Positions 7,754 through 17,374 are shown, numbered from the stretch's first letter. The stretch: 64,000 bases of DNA from an uncultured Opitutaceae bacterium (GCA_903929355.1 CAIYUN010000057.1:62001-126000), one strand, 5' to 3'. Translations and numbers: made by a program. The notes: generated by a model not told the origin, from the sequence alone.

Positions 7754-8584
7754 ATGGCCCAACGTCTCGCCGAACTTTACCCGACCGCCTTTGTCACCGG
7801 CGCCAGCACGGGTCTGGGGCGGGCGTTTGCCGAGATGCTGCTCGCCGAGGGCGTGCGGGTCTGGGGCACCGCGCGCGATCCGGCGAGGCTGGCGGAGCTC
7901 GCCCGGCACCCACACTTCACCCCGGTCGCGCTTGAACTCCGCGCGGGTGCCGCGGCCGAGGCCGCGTTCCAGGCTGCGGCGGTGGCGGCCGGTGGTGCGT
8001 TTGCCCTGGTGATCAACAATGCCGGTTACGGCGTGTTCGGGGACTTTGCCGCGACGGATTTTGCGGTCTGGCAGGAGCAGATGGAGGTGATGCTCATCAA
8101 CACCGCCCGGCTCGCGCATGCCGCCCTGCGCGGGATGCGCGCCGCCAATCGGGGCGCGCTGGTCAACATCTCCTCGCTCGCGGCGGAGTTCCCGCTGCCG
8201 TTCCAAAGCGCCTACAACGTCACCAAGGCCGGCCTGACCGCGCTCAACGAGAGCCTCATGATTGAGACGGCGGGCACGGGCCTCGTGGTGCTGGATGTCC
8301 GGCCGGGCGATTACCGCACCGACTTTGAAGGCTCGGTCCGCCGTCCGGCGGGTGCGACGACCCCGCGCATGGAACGCGCCTGGGCCGCGTTTGGCCGCAT
8401 GATGCTCACGGGCCCGGAGCCCGCCCACGCCGCGGCCGCGCTGCGGCGCGCGCTGCTGCGTCGGCGCAGCGGCACGGTGCGCTGCGGGCGTTTTTTCCAG
8501 GCGGTCATGGCGCCGCTGCTTTCCCGCCTCGGATCCCTGCCGCTGCGGCGCCGGATCCAGGCCAAGTATTTCGACCTGGGTTGA
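7754..8584 (+). CDS. SDR-family NAD(P)-dependent reductase
   Basis: Classical short-chain dehydrogenase/reductase (276 aa). It has the dinucleotide motif TGASTGLGRAFA near residues 14-25, NNAGYG near 90, catalytic Ser about 140 in NISSLAAE, and Tyr154/Lys158 in SAYNVTKAG. The C-terminal 40 residues extend beyond FabG length and carry a basic amphipathic segment. ATG at 7754 is preferred over in-frame starts inside the ketosynthase gene. It follows the ketosynthase by 13 bases, so it probably reduces the 3-ketoacyl chain made there; an unrelated alcohol or sugar substrate cannot be excluded. Confidence 0.9.
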   Translation: MAQRLAELYPTAFVTGASTGLGRAFAEMLLAEGVRVWGTARDPARLAELARHPHFTPVALELRAGAAAEAAFQAAAVAAGGAFALVINNAGYGVFGDFAATDFAVWQEQMEVMLINTARLAHAALRGMRAANRGALVNISSLAAEFPLPFQSAYNVTKAGLTALNESLMIETAGTGLVVLDVRPGDYRTDFEGSVRRPAGATTPRMERAWAAFGRMMLTGPEPAHAAAALRRALLRRRSGTVRCGRFFQAVMAPLLSRLGSLPLRRRIQAKYFDLG

Positions 8585-8610
8585 GCCGCAGTTCTTTCTC
8601 TTTTCCGCCG

Positions 8611-8671
8611 TTTTCTCTGTGAACTCGGGTTTTATCTCTGTGGCCTCTGTGACTAACTGCCGAATTTAGTC
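8611..8671 (-). repeat. Dispersed CACAGAGATAAAA repeat, copy 1
   Basis: Read on the minus strand this is GGCAGTTAGTCACAGAGGCC then ACAGAGATAAAACCCGAGTT and a CACAGAG tail. Related copies lie at 15554-15655, 22150-22259 and 52600-52700. It fills the gap between the convergent SDR and PilB/GspE genes and contains no gene. Confidence 0.7.
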
Positions 8672-8680
8672 TTACCGTGC

Positions 8681-10858
8681 TCACAAAATCAAATCCGGCG
8701 GGACGTTCGACAGCGCCTCCTCGATCGTGGTCAGCCCCATCTTCACCTTGAGGATGCTGTCCTGGTGGAGGGTTTTCATGCCGTTCTTCATCGCGATGCG
8801 TTTCAGATGCGCGACCTCGACCTCCTTGTTGATGCCCTCGGTCAGTTCCTCGCTGTTGACCATCAGCTCATGGATGCCGACGCGGCCCTTGTAGCCGGTG
8901 CCGCCGCAACTGGGGCAACCCTGCGGGTTGGCCTTGAAAATCTGGCCGCTCCAGCCGATGGCCTTCTCGATCAGATCCTTTTCGCGGCCCTCCGGCTCGA
9001 AGGGCTGCTTGCAATTTTTGCAGACCCGGCGGAGCAGACGCTGGGCGCAGACACACACCAAGGACGCGGAGATGTTGAAGGGCTCGACCCCCATCTCGCC
9101 GATACGCGCGACGGTTGAGGGCGCGTCGTTGGTGTGCAGGGTGGACACCAGCAAGTGGCCCGTCAGTGCGGCCTCGACCGCGATGCCGGCGGTCTCCTCG
9201 TCGCGGATTTCACCGACGAGGATGATGTCGGGGTCCATGCGGAGGTAGCAGCGCAGCGCCCGGGCAAAGGTCAGGCCGATGGCCCGGCTCATCTGCATCT
9301 GGTTGATGCCGGCCAGCGTGTACTCGATGGGATCCTCGGCCGTCTGGATGTTGACGTCGGGGGTGTTCACCTCGCCGAGCGCGGAATAGAGCGTCATGGA
9401 CTTGCCGGAGCCGGTGGGGCCGCAGTGGAGGATCATCCCGTAGGGCTGGCGGATGCACTCGCGGTACCGGGCCAGGTTCTCGTCGGAGAACCCGAGCGCC
9501 GGCAGGGGCAGGGTGGACTTGGACTTGTCCAGGATACGCATGACGACCTTCTCGCCGTCCTTCATCGGGCCGGTGGCGACGCGCAGATCGATGTCGATGT
9601 TCTTCTTGGTGTATTTCTTGAAGACAATGCGGCCGTCCTGCGGCAGGCGCCGCTCGGCGATGTCGAGGTTGCACATGATCTTCAGGCGGGTGACCATGGC
9701 GTTGGTGACCTGCTTGGGCAGGCGGAGCTTCTCCTGACAGAGGCCGTCGATGCGGTACCGGATGAGCAGGTCCTTCTCCATCGGCTCGATGTGGATGTCG
9801 GACGCCCCGGACACATAGGCGTCCTCGATGATGCGGTTGGTCAGCTGGATGATGGGCGCGGAGTCCTCGCTCTCGAGGTCGCTGGCGCTGATCTCGCCGC
9901 CGCCGTCGCTGTTGTAGGCGGTGCTGATGACCTCGGCGACCGAGCTGATGTCCACATCCCCCTCCTGCGCGCCGGGCTTGGACTCCTTGAAGAATTTTTT
10001 GACGAGAGCCTCGATGAGCGTGGCGGGGGCGACCCGCACCTCCTCGATGACGAGCTCGCTGGCCTGCTGGAACGCCTCGCGTTTGGCGTAGTCGAGGGGG
10101 TTGGCCATCAGCACGGCGACCGTGTTGGGCGAGATGCGCTTGTGCGGGAACACACCCTCGCGGCGGATGAGTGCGTCGCCGACGACCTCGACGAGCTTCT
10201 CGTCGATCTCGATCTCCTCGGGCTTGGTGACGAGCGGGAGATCGGTGAGCTTGGCGACAAATTTGGCGGTGTCCTCGGAACTCAGCTGGAACTTCGGGTC
10301 CATCATGCGCTGGAGCAGGGTGGAGGAATACTCGGCGACCTCCTGGAGCAGGGTGAGGTCGTTGTCGGTGAAGCTGCCGCCCGTGCCGCTGGACGGCTCC
10401 TTGTTCAGCACCTGGATCGCGCCGATGACGATGTTGGTCTTGAGCGGCACCGTGAGCATGGAGCGCACCTCAAACCCGGTGGTCTGCGTCATCGACGTCA
10501 TGAAGGGCACCTGCGTCTCGGTGTTGCGGAAGAACACCGGCGCGCCCGAGCTGATCACCCGGCCGACGATGCCCTTGCCCAGCGGGAGCTTGAGCGCGAG
10601 CAGCTTGGCGGCGGTTTCCTTGAACTGGGTCTCCTTGGCCTTGTTGTCACCCCAGAGGGTGGGGGAGTAGTAAACATGCCGGAAAATGATGTCATTGCCC
10701 TCGACCAGGTACATGGTCATGGACTGCGCCTGCAACGCCTCGACGACCTTGGAGGCGCTCAGCTCGACGACCGACTGCAAATCCTCGCGGCTGGGGGCCG
10801 GTTTGGAAATGACCTTGATGAGCAGCGACCGGCGCAACGCATGCGCGATCGCCGCCAT
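8681..10858 (-). CDS. GAF-domain type II/IV pilus secretion ATPase (PilB/GspE family)
   Basis: Cytoplasmic hexameric ATPase that drives pilin or pseudopilin assembly (725 aa). Residues about 20-185 form a GAF domain ([34 protein letters not shown]). A MshEN/T2SSE N-terminal-like region covers about 215-310 and the ATPase about 340-710. The ATPase has Walker [12 protein letters not shown] near residue 478, Walker [14 protein letters not shown], the [13 protein letters not shown] motif, and a CxxC pair ([20 protein letters not shown]) for structural zinc. ATG at 10858 begins the domain structure; the longer frame is only low-complexity sequence antisense to yraN. The GAF sensor at the front is unusual for classical PilB. 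No other pilus genes are adjacent; a pilin-like gene lies 43 kb away. Confidence 0.93.
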   Translation of the reverse strand: MAAIAHALRRSLLIKVISKPAPSREDLQSVVELSASKVVEALQAQSMTMYLVEGNDIIFRHVYYSPTLWGDNKAKETQFKETAAKLLALKLPLGKGIVGRVISSGAPVFFRNTETQVPFMTSMTQTTGFEVRSMLTVPLKTNIVIGAIQVLNKEPSSGTGGSFTDNDLTLLQEVAEYSSTLLQRMMDPKFQLSSEDTAKFVAKLTDLPLVTKPEEIEIDEKLVEVVGDALIRREGVFPHKRISPNTVAVLMANPLDYAKREAFQQASELVIEEVRVAPATLIEALVKKFFKESKPGAQEGDVDISSVAEVISTAYNSDGGGEISASDLESEDSAPIIQLTNRIIEDAYVSGASDIHIEPMEKDLLIRYRIDGLCQEKLRLPKQVTNAMVTRLKIMCNLDIAERRLPQDGRIVFKKYTKKNIDIDLRVATGPMKDGEKVVMRILDKSKSTLPLPALGFSDENLARYRECIRQPYGMILHCGPTGSGKSMTLYSALGEVNTPDVNIQTAEDPIEYTLAGINQMQMSRAIGLTFARALRCYLRMDPDIILVGEIRDEETAGIAVEAALTGHLLVSTLHTNDAPSTVARIGEMGVEPFNISASLVCVCAQRLLRRVCKNCKQPFEPEGREKDLIEKAIGWSGQIFKANPQGCPSCGGTGYKGRVGIHELMVNSEELTEGINKEVEVAHLKRIAMKNGMKTLHQDSILKVKMGLTTIEEALSNVPPDLIL

Positions 10859-10976
10859 GGGTTGGGGCGGGCGCGAGCCTTGGATGATGGGGGAGAGTGT
10901 GGCCAAGCAGCCTTCCGATTGCCATTGCCGGGCCGCCGCCGCAATGACAATTAGCGGCCAGGCTGGTCGTTTTACC

Positions 10977-11477
10977 ATGCTGCCACACCTTCCCGAATGG
11001 CTCCAGCGTCTGCGCGGTCCCACGCCGGCCCGGGCGCGGGCGCGCGCGCCGGCCTCGGATCGCAATTCGGGGGCCGCCGGAGAGGAGACGGAGGCGGCCG
11101 CTGCCGGAGCAGCCGGCGAGTTGGCGGCGGCAAAGTTTCTGCTGGCCCATGGGCTGACGGTGGTCACGCGCAACTGGCGCAACCCCCGCGACGAGCGCGA
11201 GGAGCTGGACCTCGTGTGCCGTGACGGGGAGGTCCTCGTGTTTGTCGAGGTGAAATCCCGCGCCGCCTCCGCCTTGGTGCCGGGCTACTTTGCGGTTAAT
11301 CTGCGGAAGAAAAAGGTGCTGCGCCGCGCCGTCGCCGCCTACCTGCGCGCGCTCCGCCCGCCCCCGGCCACCTTCCGGTTCGACGTGGTCGAGGTGGCCA
11401 CGTCCCCCGACGGTCGCCCGCCCGAGGTGCTCCATTTCGAAAACGTAGCGCTGTTCTCCAAGCACTTCCGGCCTTGA
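10977..11477 (+). CDS. yraN: YraN/UPF0102 family nuclease-like protein
   Basis: A 166-aa protein with the UPF0102 endonuclease-like fold: [22 protein letters not shown], then [21 protein letters not shown] carrying the E-x(n)-D-x(n)-ExK nuclease pattern, and a C-terminal RFDVVEV strand. The first 45 residues are an Ala/Arg-rich extension that most homologues (about 115-130 aa) lack. ATG at 10977 is the first in the 118-base divergent gap; a start nearer the conserved core is possible. The family's cellular role is not settled (Holliday-junction resolvase-related fold). Divergent from the PilB/GspE gene. Confidence 0.85.
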   Translation: MLPHLPEWLQRLRGPTPARARARAPASDRNSGAAGEETEAAAAGAAGELAAAKFLLAHGLTVVTRNWRNPRDEREELDLVCRDGEVLVFVEVKSRAASALVPGYFAVNLRKKKVLRRAVAAYLRALRPPPATFRFDVVEVATSPDGRPPEVLHFENVALFSKHFRP

Positions 11478-11909
11478 GCCAGCGCCGATTCATTAGAAAT
11501 ACAAAACAATGATTATGAGAGACAAAACATCATTTAGAAACCCAGGATGAAAACTTTCCGAACGGGCGGATTTGAACCACTGATGGACACTGATTCTGAG
11601 GGTCGGATAAGTGCAAATTAGTGTGCATAAGTGGTTAAAGATTTTTGTCTGGCTAGGTCAAAGGCGAAAGGCAAGCCCTGATGGCCTCGATATTCTTCTC
11701 TTCGTGAATCAGCAGTGGCCTTGAGCCGGGTCGCTCGAAATTGCATGGCTTTAGTTGGCTTCGTCGCCATTTTCCGACCTTCGACCTTCGACCTTCGACC
11801 TCCGACCTTCGACCTCCGACCTCCGACCTTCGACCTCCGACCTCCGACCTTTGACCTTCGACTTTCGACCTTCGACTTCTGACTTACGGCGTCTGACCTC
11901 TGATCCACA
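11478..11909. repeat. Intergenic region with CTTCGAC/CTCTGAC heptamer array
   Basis: A 432-base gap. Positions 11570-11640 carry degenerate CACTGATGGACACTGATT and AAATTAGTGTGCATAAGTGG text. Positions 11774-11907 are about nineteen 7-base units, mainly CTTCGAC, CTCCGAC and CTCTGAC, ending only a few bases before the prlC ATG. The array is read as open frame on the minus strand (KSKVEGRR-like), but this is not a gene. No promoter could be identified with confidence. Confidence 0.8.
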
Positions 11910-13973
11910 ATGTCCACCAATCCCTTCCTCGATCCCGCCTTTGCCATCCGCTGGTCGCAGCTCACGCCCGACCAGATCGCGCCGGCCATCGGCGAGGCGC
12001 TGCAGCGAGCGCAGGCGGCCATTGATGCCATCGCGGCGCTCGACCCGGGGACACTGTCCTACGCCAATACCTTTCTTGCGCTCGAGCACGCGACCGAGGA
12101 GCTCAATGTGGCCTGGTCCAAGGTCACGCACCTCCAGGCCGTGGCCGATTCGCCCGCGCTGCGTGCGGCCCATAACGCCATGCTGCCGGAGGTGACCGCG
12201 TTGTACGCCCGGATTCCGCTCAACGCCGCCCTGTGGGCGCGGCTCAAGGCGGTGGCGGAATCGCCGGCCGCGGTGGCGCTCACCGGCATCCACCGGCGCT
12301 TTCTCGATGAGACCGCGGCCGATTTCCGGCAGGCGGGTGCGGATCTACCCGCCGACCAGCGGGCCCGGCTGGAGGCCCTGCAGGGCGAGTTGGCCCAGCT
12401 TACCCAGAAATACTCGGAGAACGTCCTCGATGCGACCAACGCGTGGCAGATGCTCGTTGACGACCCCGCCAAGCTCGCCGGGCTGCCGCCCCATGCGGTT
12501 GTGGCGGCGCGGGCCGGCGCGGAGGCCAAGGGGCTGGGGTCGGCGGAAAAGCCGGTGTGGCGGTTCACGCTGCACGGGCCCTCGCAGGAGCCGGTCATGA
12601 CCTACGCGGAGGACGAGGCGCTGCGCCGGGAGACCTGGACGGCCGCGGTCGCGGTCGGCGCGGAGGCGCCGCACGATAACGAGGCCCTCATTAAAAAAAT
12701 TCTTGCCCTGCGCGCCGAGAAGGCCGCGCTGCTGGGCCGGGCGCATTTCGCGGACCTGGTGCTGGAGCGGCGCATGGCGAAGAGCGGCGCGCGGGCATTG
12801 GCCTTTGTCGAGGACATCCAGGCCCGCGCCCGGGTGGCGTTTGCCCGCGAGTGCGGCGAGCTCGAGGCGTTTCGTGCGCGGCTGGCCGGTGGGCCGGTCG
12901 GCCGGCTCAAGGCCTGGGAGGTCACCTATTGGGCGGAAAAGCTGCGCCGGGAGCGGTATGATTTCGACGAGGAGGCGCTCCGGCCTTATTTTCCGATGAA
13001 CCGGGTGGTGGCGGGGATGTTTGAGCTGGTCGGCAAGATCTTCGGCCTGCGCATCACGGAACGGGCGGCTGGCGCGGTCGAGGTCTGGCATCCCGAGGTC
13101 AAGTTTTACGAGCTGCACGATTCGCGGGACCGGCACCTGGGCTCCTTCTATGCCGACTGGCACCCGCGCGAGGCCAAACGCGGTGGCGCCTGGATGGGCT
13201 ACCTCCTCACCGGCGGCCCGCAGCCGGACGGCACCCGCGTGCCGCACCTCGGCTACATCTGCGGCAACCTCACCCCGCCGGCCGGCGGTCGGCCCGCGCT
13301 GCTCACCCACCGCGAGGTCGAGACGATTTTCCACGAGTTTGGCCACCTGTTGCACCACCTGCTGGGCGAGGTGGAGATCAAGTCGCTCAACGGCGTCAAC
13401 GTGGCCTGGGACTTCGTCGAGCTGCCGTCGCAGATCATGGAGAACTGGACCTGGGAGCGTGCCAGTCTCGACCTGTTCGCGCAGCACCACGAGACCGGCG
13501 ACGCGATCCCCGAGGAGCTCTTTGCCAAGATGCGGGCGGCGCGGACCTTTCGCGCGGCCTGCGCCACGATGCGGCAGGTGCAGCTGGGCAAGATGGACTT
13601 GCTGCTCCACCTCCACCCGGCGGATTTTCTCGACGGCGATCTGGAGGCCAAGGCGGCCGCTGTCGTGGCCGATTGCCTGGTTCCCACCGCGCCGCCGGGC
13701 CGGACGCTCATCAAGCGTTTCGGGCACCTGTTCTCCGACCCGGTGGGCTACGCCGCAGGCTACTACTCCTACAAATGGGCGGAAGTCCTCGATGCCGACG
13801 CGTTCACGCGCTTCCAGCGCGAGGGCATCTTCAGCCCGGTGGTGGGCGCCGAGTTTGTGGAGAAAATCCTGAGCAAAGGCAATTCCGCCGACCCGATGGA
13901 GCTCTACCGCGATTTCATGGGCCGCGAGCCCGATCTGCAGCCACTCCTCATCCGCAGCGGGCTGGAGGGGTGA
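11910..13973 (+). CDS. prlC: Oligopeptidase A (M3 family metallopeptidase)
   Basis: Cytoplasmic thimet-type zinc oligopeptidase (687 aa, the normal size) that degrades short peptides including cleaved signal peptides. The zinc motif is HEFGH at residues 475-479 within ETIFHEFGHLLHHLLG, followed downstream by the third zinc ligand helix (VAWDFVELPSQIMENW) and the substrate-side GYAAGYYSYKWAEVLDAD segment, all hallmarks of M3A. The ATG at 11910 follows the heptamer array almost directly; no clear Shine-Dalgarno sequence is visible, since the preceding bases are repeat text. Confidence 0.96.
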   Translation: MSTNPFLDPAFAIRWSQLTPDQIAPAIGEALQRAQAAIDAIAALDPGTLSYANTFLALEHATEELNVAWSKVTHLQAVADSPALRAAHNAMLPEVTALYARIPLNAALWARLKAVAESPAAVALTGIHRRFLDETAADFRQAGADLPADQRARLEALQGELAQLTQKYSENVLDATNAWQMLVDDPAKLAGLPPHAVVAARAGAEAKGLGSAEKPVWRFTLHGPSQEPVMTYAEDEALRRETWTAAVAVGAEAPHDNEALIKKILALRAEKAALLGRAHFADLVLERRMAKSGARALAFVEDIQARARVAFARECGELEAFRARLAGGPVGRLKAWEVTYWAEKLRRERYDFDEEALRPYFPMNRVVAGMFELVGKIFGLRITERAAGAVEVWHPEVKFYELHDSRDRHLGSFYADWHPREAKRGGAWMGYLLTGGPQPDGTRVPHLGYICGNLTPPAGGRPALLTHREVETIFHEFGHLLHHLLGEVEIKSLNGVNVAWDFVELPSQIMENWTWERASLDLFAQHHETGDAIPEELFAKMRAARTFRAACATMRQVQLGKMDLLLHLHPADFLDGDLEAKAAAVVADCLVPTAPPGRTLIKRFGHLFSDPVGYAAGYYSYKWAEVLDADAFTRFQREGIFSPVVGAEFVEKILSKGNSADPMELYRDFMGREPDLQPLLIRSGLEG

Positions 13974-14305
13974 GGCGGCTCCCGCGTGCTGTCCGGTCAT
14001 GTGCTGTGGGTGGGGCGCAACCGTCTTGTCGCGCCGGAGGCTGGGCGAAAGTGGACACGCGTGCCGCTTGGTCGTCGTGGGCGTTCCAGCCGCCCCCCGC
14101 AGCAACCATCGCGCCTGAATTCACTGTCAATTTGATGGCATTTTCGGTTTTTGACCATCGGAATATTATATATACCTGAAAACTAACATGTAACGATAAT
14201 TGTGGTTCAGTTTATCCGACCCCGATGGGATAAAAATGTCACACAACCGTAACGATTCCGTAACACTCGCGTCTGTATGATGAGCCCATCAAGCCGATCA
14301 AACCG
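13974..14305. promoter_or_regulatory. AT-rich upstream region of the MFS gene with GTAACGAT direct repeats
   Basis: The first half (13974-14100) is GC-rich and holds a CTTGTCGCGCCGGAGGC copy of a dispersed repeat near 14027. From 14120 the DNA turns AT-rich, with TTTTTGACC at 14149-14157 and TATATATACC near 14168. GTAACGAT occurs at 14190-14197 and 14249-14256, with a GTAACACT variant at 14260-14267. Spaced repeats in an AT-rich stretch just before a transporter suggest regulator sites and the promoter; no regulator is assigned. Confidence 0.45.
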
Positions 14306-15511
14306 ATGTCTTCCACTCTTGTCGCCAGCGCTGCTTTTCCCGCACCTGCCACTTTTTCGGGCAAAATTAAAAACTGGGTTCTTCCCCTCTGTAACTTTCT
14401 GAGCAAGGGGTGGGAGGTGAGCATCCTGGGGCTCCTCGTTTTCATCAAGCAAAAGTATGACCTCCCCTTGTACCTGGTGGGCCTCCTGAGCACCGTCTTC
14501 ATTGTCTGCCAGATCAGCATCAGTATTTTTGCCGGGGTGATCGCCCATCGTTTGGGGAGCAAGAATGTCATCCTGCTTTCCATCTCCGCCAGTGGAACGG
14601 CGTGGCTCATTTTGTGTTTGCCCGCCAATTTTTACGCCTTGTTCCTCGCCTATGCGTTTGCCGGCCTGTCCTCCGGTTTGTTTGAGCCCATCGGCAACTC
14701 CCTCGTGGCCAAGGGCGCGTCCGCCAAGACCCGGTCCTCCGCGATCGGCAACTTTGCCGCCTTCGGTGACATGGGTCGAATCGCGATGGTCGCCATGGCC
14801 ACGACCTTGGCCGGGTTCTTTGGGGTGGCCATCACCTGCGCCGTGCTCCTGGCGTCGACGGTCATCGCCTTGGTGCTCGCCCTCTTGGTCAACAATCAGC
14901 GAACCGCCGGGTCGGCCGAGGCGCCGGTCAGCGAGGCGCCGGTCAAGCTGGCCACCCTGTTGAAAAACAAACGTTTTTGCTACGCCACCATCGCCGGCAT
15001 CGCCGATTCATTTTCCAGCGCTTCACTCTACATCTTTATCCCGTTTTTATTGAGCGCCAAAGGCATGCCGCTGGATCAAACCGGCTGGTTCAACGCGCTG
15101 TTTTTCATGGGCTATCTCATGGGCCGGCTGGCCCTGGGGAGGCTGTCGGATCGGCATGGCGGGCCCATCATCCTGATCGCCTCCAAAATCGCCATGACGG
15201 CGCTCATTCTGCTGCTGATTGTCGTGCCCTCCAGCATTGTCCTGCTCATGGCCTTGATTTTCCTGCTGGGCATCTTCACCCGCGGGTCGTCGCCCATCAT
15301 TCGTGCCATGGTGGCCGACTCGATGGACGAAAGGATCAGTTTTCACAGCGCATTCGGCACCTTTTCCTTTGCCTCCCGCGGTTCGACCGCCTTGTGCCGC
15401 CCCATTTTTGGTTTTCTGGCCAGCTACGCGGGCATCTCGGCGGTTTTTTACGTCGCGGCGACGGTTTCCCTGCTCACCCTCTACCCGGCGGCTAAATACC
15501 GCAACTGTTAG
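14306..15511 (+). CDS. Major facilitator superfamily transporter
   Basis: Inner-membrane secondary transporter (401 aa) with 12 predicted hydrophobic segments in two halves joined by a loop near residues 195-215. The A-motif-like GRLALGRLSDRHGG lies between segments of the second half (about 272-285), and FAGVIAHRLGSKN marks the first half (about 75-87). The substrate cannot be told from sequence. It looks less GC-rich than its neighbours, as does its upstream region, which hints at a different history. It stands alone between prlC and the glycoside hydrolases; uptake of a sugar released by those enzymes is only a guess. Confidence 0.9.
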   Translation: MSSTLVASAAFPAPATFSGKIKNWVLPLCNFLSKGWEVSILGLLVFIKQKYDLPLYLVGLLSTVFIVCQISISIFAGVIAHRLGSKNVILLSISASGTAWLILCLPANFYALFLAYAFAGLSSGLFEPIGNSLVAKGASAKTRSSAIGNFAAFGDMGRIAMVAMATTLAGFFGVAITCAVLLASTVIALVLALLVNNQRTAGSAEAPVSEAPVKLATLLKNKRFCYATIAGIADSFSSASLYIFIPFLLSAKGMPLDQTGWFNALFFMGYLMGRLALGRLSDRHGGPIILIASKIAMTALILLLIVVPSSIVLLMALIFLLGIFTRGSSPIIRAMVADSMDERISFHSAFGTFSFASRGSTALCRPIFGFLASYAGISAVFYVAATVSLLTLYPAAKYRNC

Positions 15512-15832
15512 CGGCCGTTTGAGAGGCGTCTTCCCGCTCCGGGAATTTCTTCCTAAATTCAGCAATTGGACACAGAGATCATTGAGATAAAATCCGAGTT
15601 CACAGAGCAGAAATGCATCGGAAGGAGGGAAGATTTGGATGTCACCCGGCGGGTGTCGGTATTGCAGCCACCATTGAGTCTTTACGTGGTTTGCTCTGTG
15701 AACTCTGTGTCTGCACTCGGTGTTCTCTGGGTATTCCTTCCGCGCATTTTAAGTTCATCTCAAAATAACCCTTCCGGCATTTGCCACCGTCGGTCTTTTG
15801 TGCTGCGCTCATTTCCGCCTCCCCCCACCCTG
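15512..15832. repeat. Intergenic region with dispersed CACAGAGATAAAA repeat, copy 2
   Basis: Positions 15554-15655 hold ATTGAGATAAAATCCGAGTT followed by CACAGAG, GAAATGCATCGGAAG and GTCACCCGGCGGGTG, matching the copies near 22.2 and 52.6 kb. Positions 15680-15725 repeat GCTCTGTGAACTCTGTGTC-type text. The rest (15730-15832) is the leader of the hydrolase gene; no gene is seen. Confidence 0.7.
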
Positions 15833-17278
15833 ATGAAAACCCCGGCATGCCTCCTTGCCTTGATCGCGGCCTTTGGCGCCTGCGCCTTCGCCCAAACGCC
15901 CTCCACGGCGTCTTCGCCCACCCTTCCCGCCATCCGCGTTTCGGACAATGGCCGCGCCTTTGTGCGCACCGACGGCACACCGTTCTTTTGGCTCGGCGAC
16001 ACCGCCTGGTGCATTTTCAACCATCCCTCACCCCAGGACGTGGACCTTTACCTCGACGACCGCCAGGCCAAGGGTTTTACCGTCATCCAGGGTTGCGTTG
16101 CCGTTTGGGACTTCCGCAACCATCGCAACCCCGACGGCCAGCTGCCTTTCACCGGCACCGACCCGACTGGGATCAACGACGCCTATTTCAAGAACGTGGA
16201 CAGCATCATCGCCAAGGCCGCCGCCCGGGGTCTTTATGTGGCGCTGCTGCCATTCTGGACCAAGAACACGCGTACCGGTCCGTTCGCCGATCCCGCCGGG
16301 ATGCAGGGGTATTGCCGCTATCTCGCGAAACGCTACGCGGGAAAAAATATTTTCTGGGTCCTCGGCGGCGACACGGCGGGCACCGACATCCAGCCCGTGA
16401 TTGACGCCGAGGCCGCCGGTCTGCTCGCGGGCGCCAAGGAGGCCGGCATGGCCAAAATCATGATCACCTACCATCCGACCGGGAGGCAGAGCTCGTCGTT
16501 TTGGTTCCAGGATCGCCCTTGGCTCGATTTCAATGCGATCCAGTCCGGCCACTTCATCAATACCACCAATTTCCAGATCGTCGGCGGCGACTTCGCCAAG
16601 ACCCCCGTCAAGCCGACCTTGGACATGGAGCCGGGTTACGAGAACATCACCAACAACCTGGTGCGGACCAATGTCACGGCCGCCACCCCGCGGATCCAGG
16701 CTGTCGATGTCCGCCGCTCCGCCTATCTCGCGGTCTTCGCCGGCGCCGCCGGCCACACCTACGGCAACGGCGAGGTGTACGAGTTCTTCCATCCCGCCCC
16801 CGATGGCGCTCCGCCACCGGGCAACGCCGGCTGGCATGCCAACATGGATTGGAAGGACGCCCTCAAGCTTCCCGCTTCCGGCCAGGTGCAGTTCCTCCGC
16901 TATCTGGTTGAGTCCCGGCCGATGCTGGAGCGCATCCCCGACCAGTCCCTCCTCGCCGGCACCGTCTCCAACCGCGCCGTCGATCGCCTCGCCGCCACCC
17001 GCGGCACCAGCGGGCGTTATGCTTTCATTTATCTACCGGCCGGGCAGACCGGGGTCACCGTCAACACCAGCGGGCTGTCCGGCACGACACTTGCCGCCTG
17101 GTGGTATGACCCGCGTACCGGTGGGGCGAAGGCGGCGGAAACCTTTGCCAAGGCCGCCACCCACAGCTTTACCCCGCCCACGGCCGGTCCGGGCGACGAC
17201 TGGGTGCTCGTGCTCGATGACACTGCGGCCAAATTTCCGCCGCCGGGCCGCGCGCCGCCGACGACTGCGGGGCGTTGA
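15833..17278 (+). CDS. DUF4038 apiosidase-like glycoside hydrolase (GH140-like), secreted
   Basis: A 481-aa exported (beta/alpha)8-barrel enzyme. It has a signal peptide (MKTPACLLALIAAFGACAFA), then the typical DUF4038 opening with DGTPFFWLGDTAW (about residues 43-55), VLGGDTAGTD near 182 and LDMEPGYEN near 264, which hold likely catalytic carboxylates. The last 100 residues match the putative collagen-binding or C-terminal beta domain that follows DUF4038. GH140 members act on apiose in rhamnogalacturonan II; that substrate is a family guess. ATG at 15833 is chosen because it starts the signal peptide. A GH2 gene follows after 96 bases. Confidence 0.88.
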   Translation: MKTPACLLALIAAFGACAFAQTPSTASSPTLPAIRVSDNGRAFVRTDGTPFFWLGDTAWCIFNHPSPQDVDLYLDDRQAKGFTVIQGCVAVWDFRNHRNPDGQLPFTGTDPTGINDAYFKNVDSIIAKAAARGLYVALLPFWTKNTRTGPFADPAGMQGYCRYLAKRYAGKNIFWVLGGDTAGTDIQPVIDAEAAGLLAGAKEAGMAKIMITYHPTGRQSSSFWFQDRPWLDFNAIQSGHFINTTNFQIVGGDFAKTPVKPTLDMEPGYENITNNLVRTNVTAATPRIQAVDVRRSAYLAVFAGAAGHTYGNGEVYEFFHPAPDGAPPPGNAGWHANMDWKDALKLPASGQVQFLRYLVESRPMLERIPDQSLLAGTVSNRAVDRLAATRGTSGRYAFIYLPAGQTGVTVNTSGLSGTTLAAWWYDPRTGGAKAAETFAKAATHSFTPPTAGPGDDWVLVLDDTAAKFPPPGRAPPTTAGR

Positions 17279-17374
17279 CCCGTTCTCCCGCACTGATCTG
17301 TCCGGCACCGGGAAAGAATCCTGTCCCTCCAGTTCCGGCTGGGTACTGCGGTTGGTCTCCTTCACCTTTTGCCC

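Noticed and set aside
10859-11182. N-terminal extension of the PilB/GspE ATPase
   Set aside because: It is antisense to yraN and low complexity; the GAF domain starts after the ATG at 10858.
11618-12031. Minus-strand open frame with KSKVEGRR-like repeats
   Set aside because: It is the translation of the heptamer array and the opposite strand of prlC; a stop-poor 7-base repeat gives such frames automatically.
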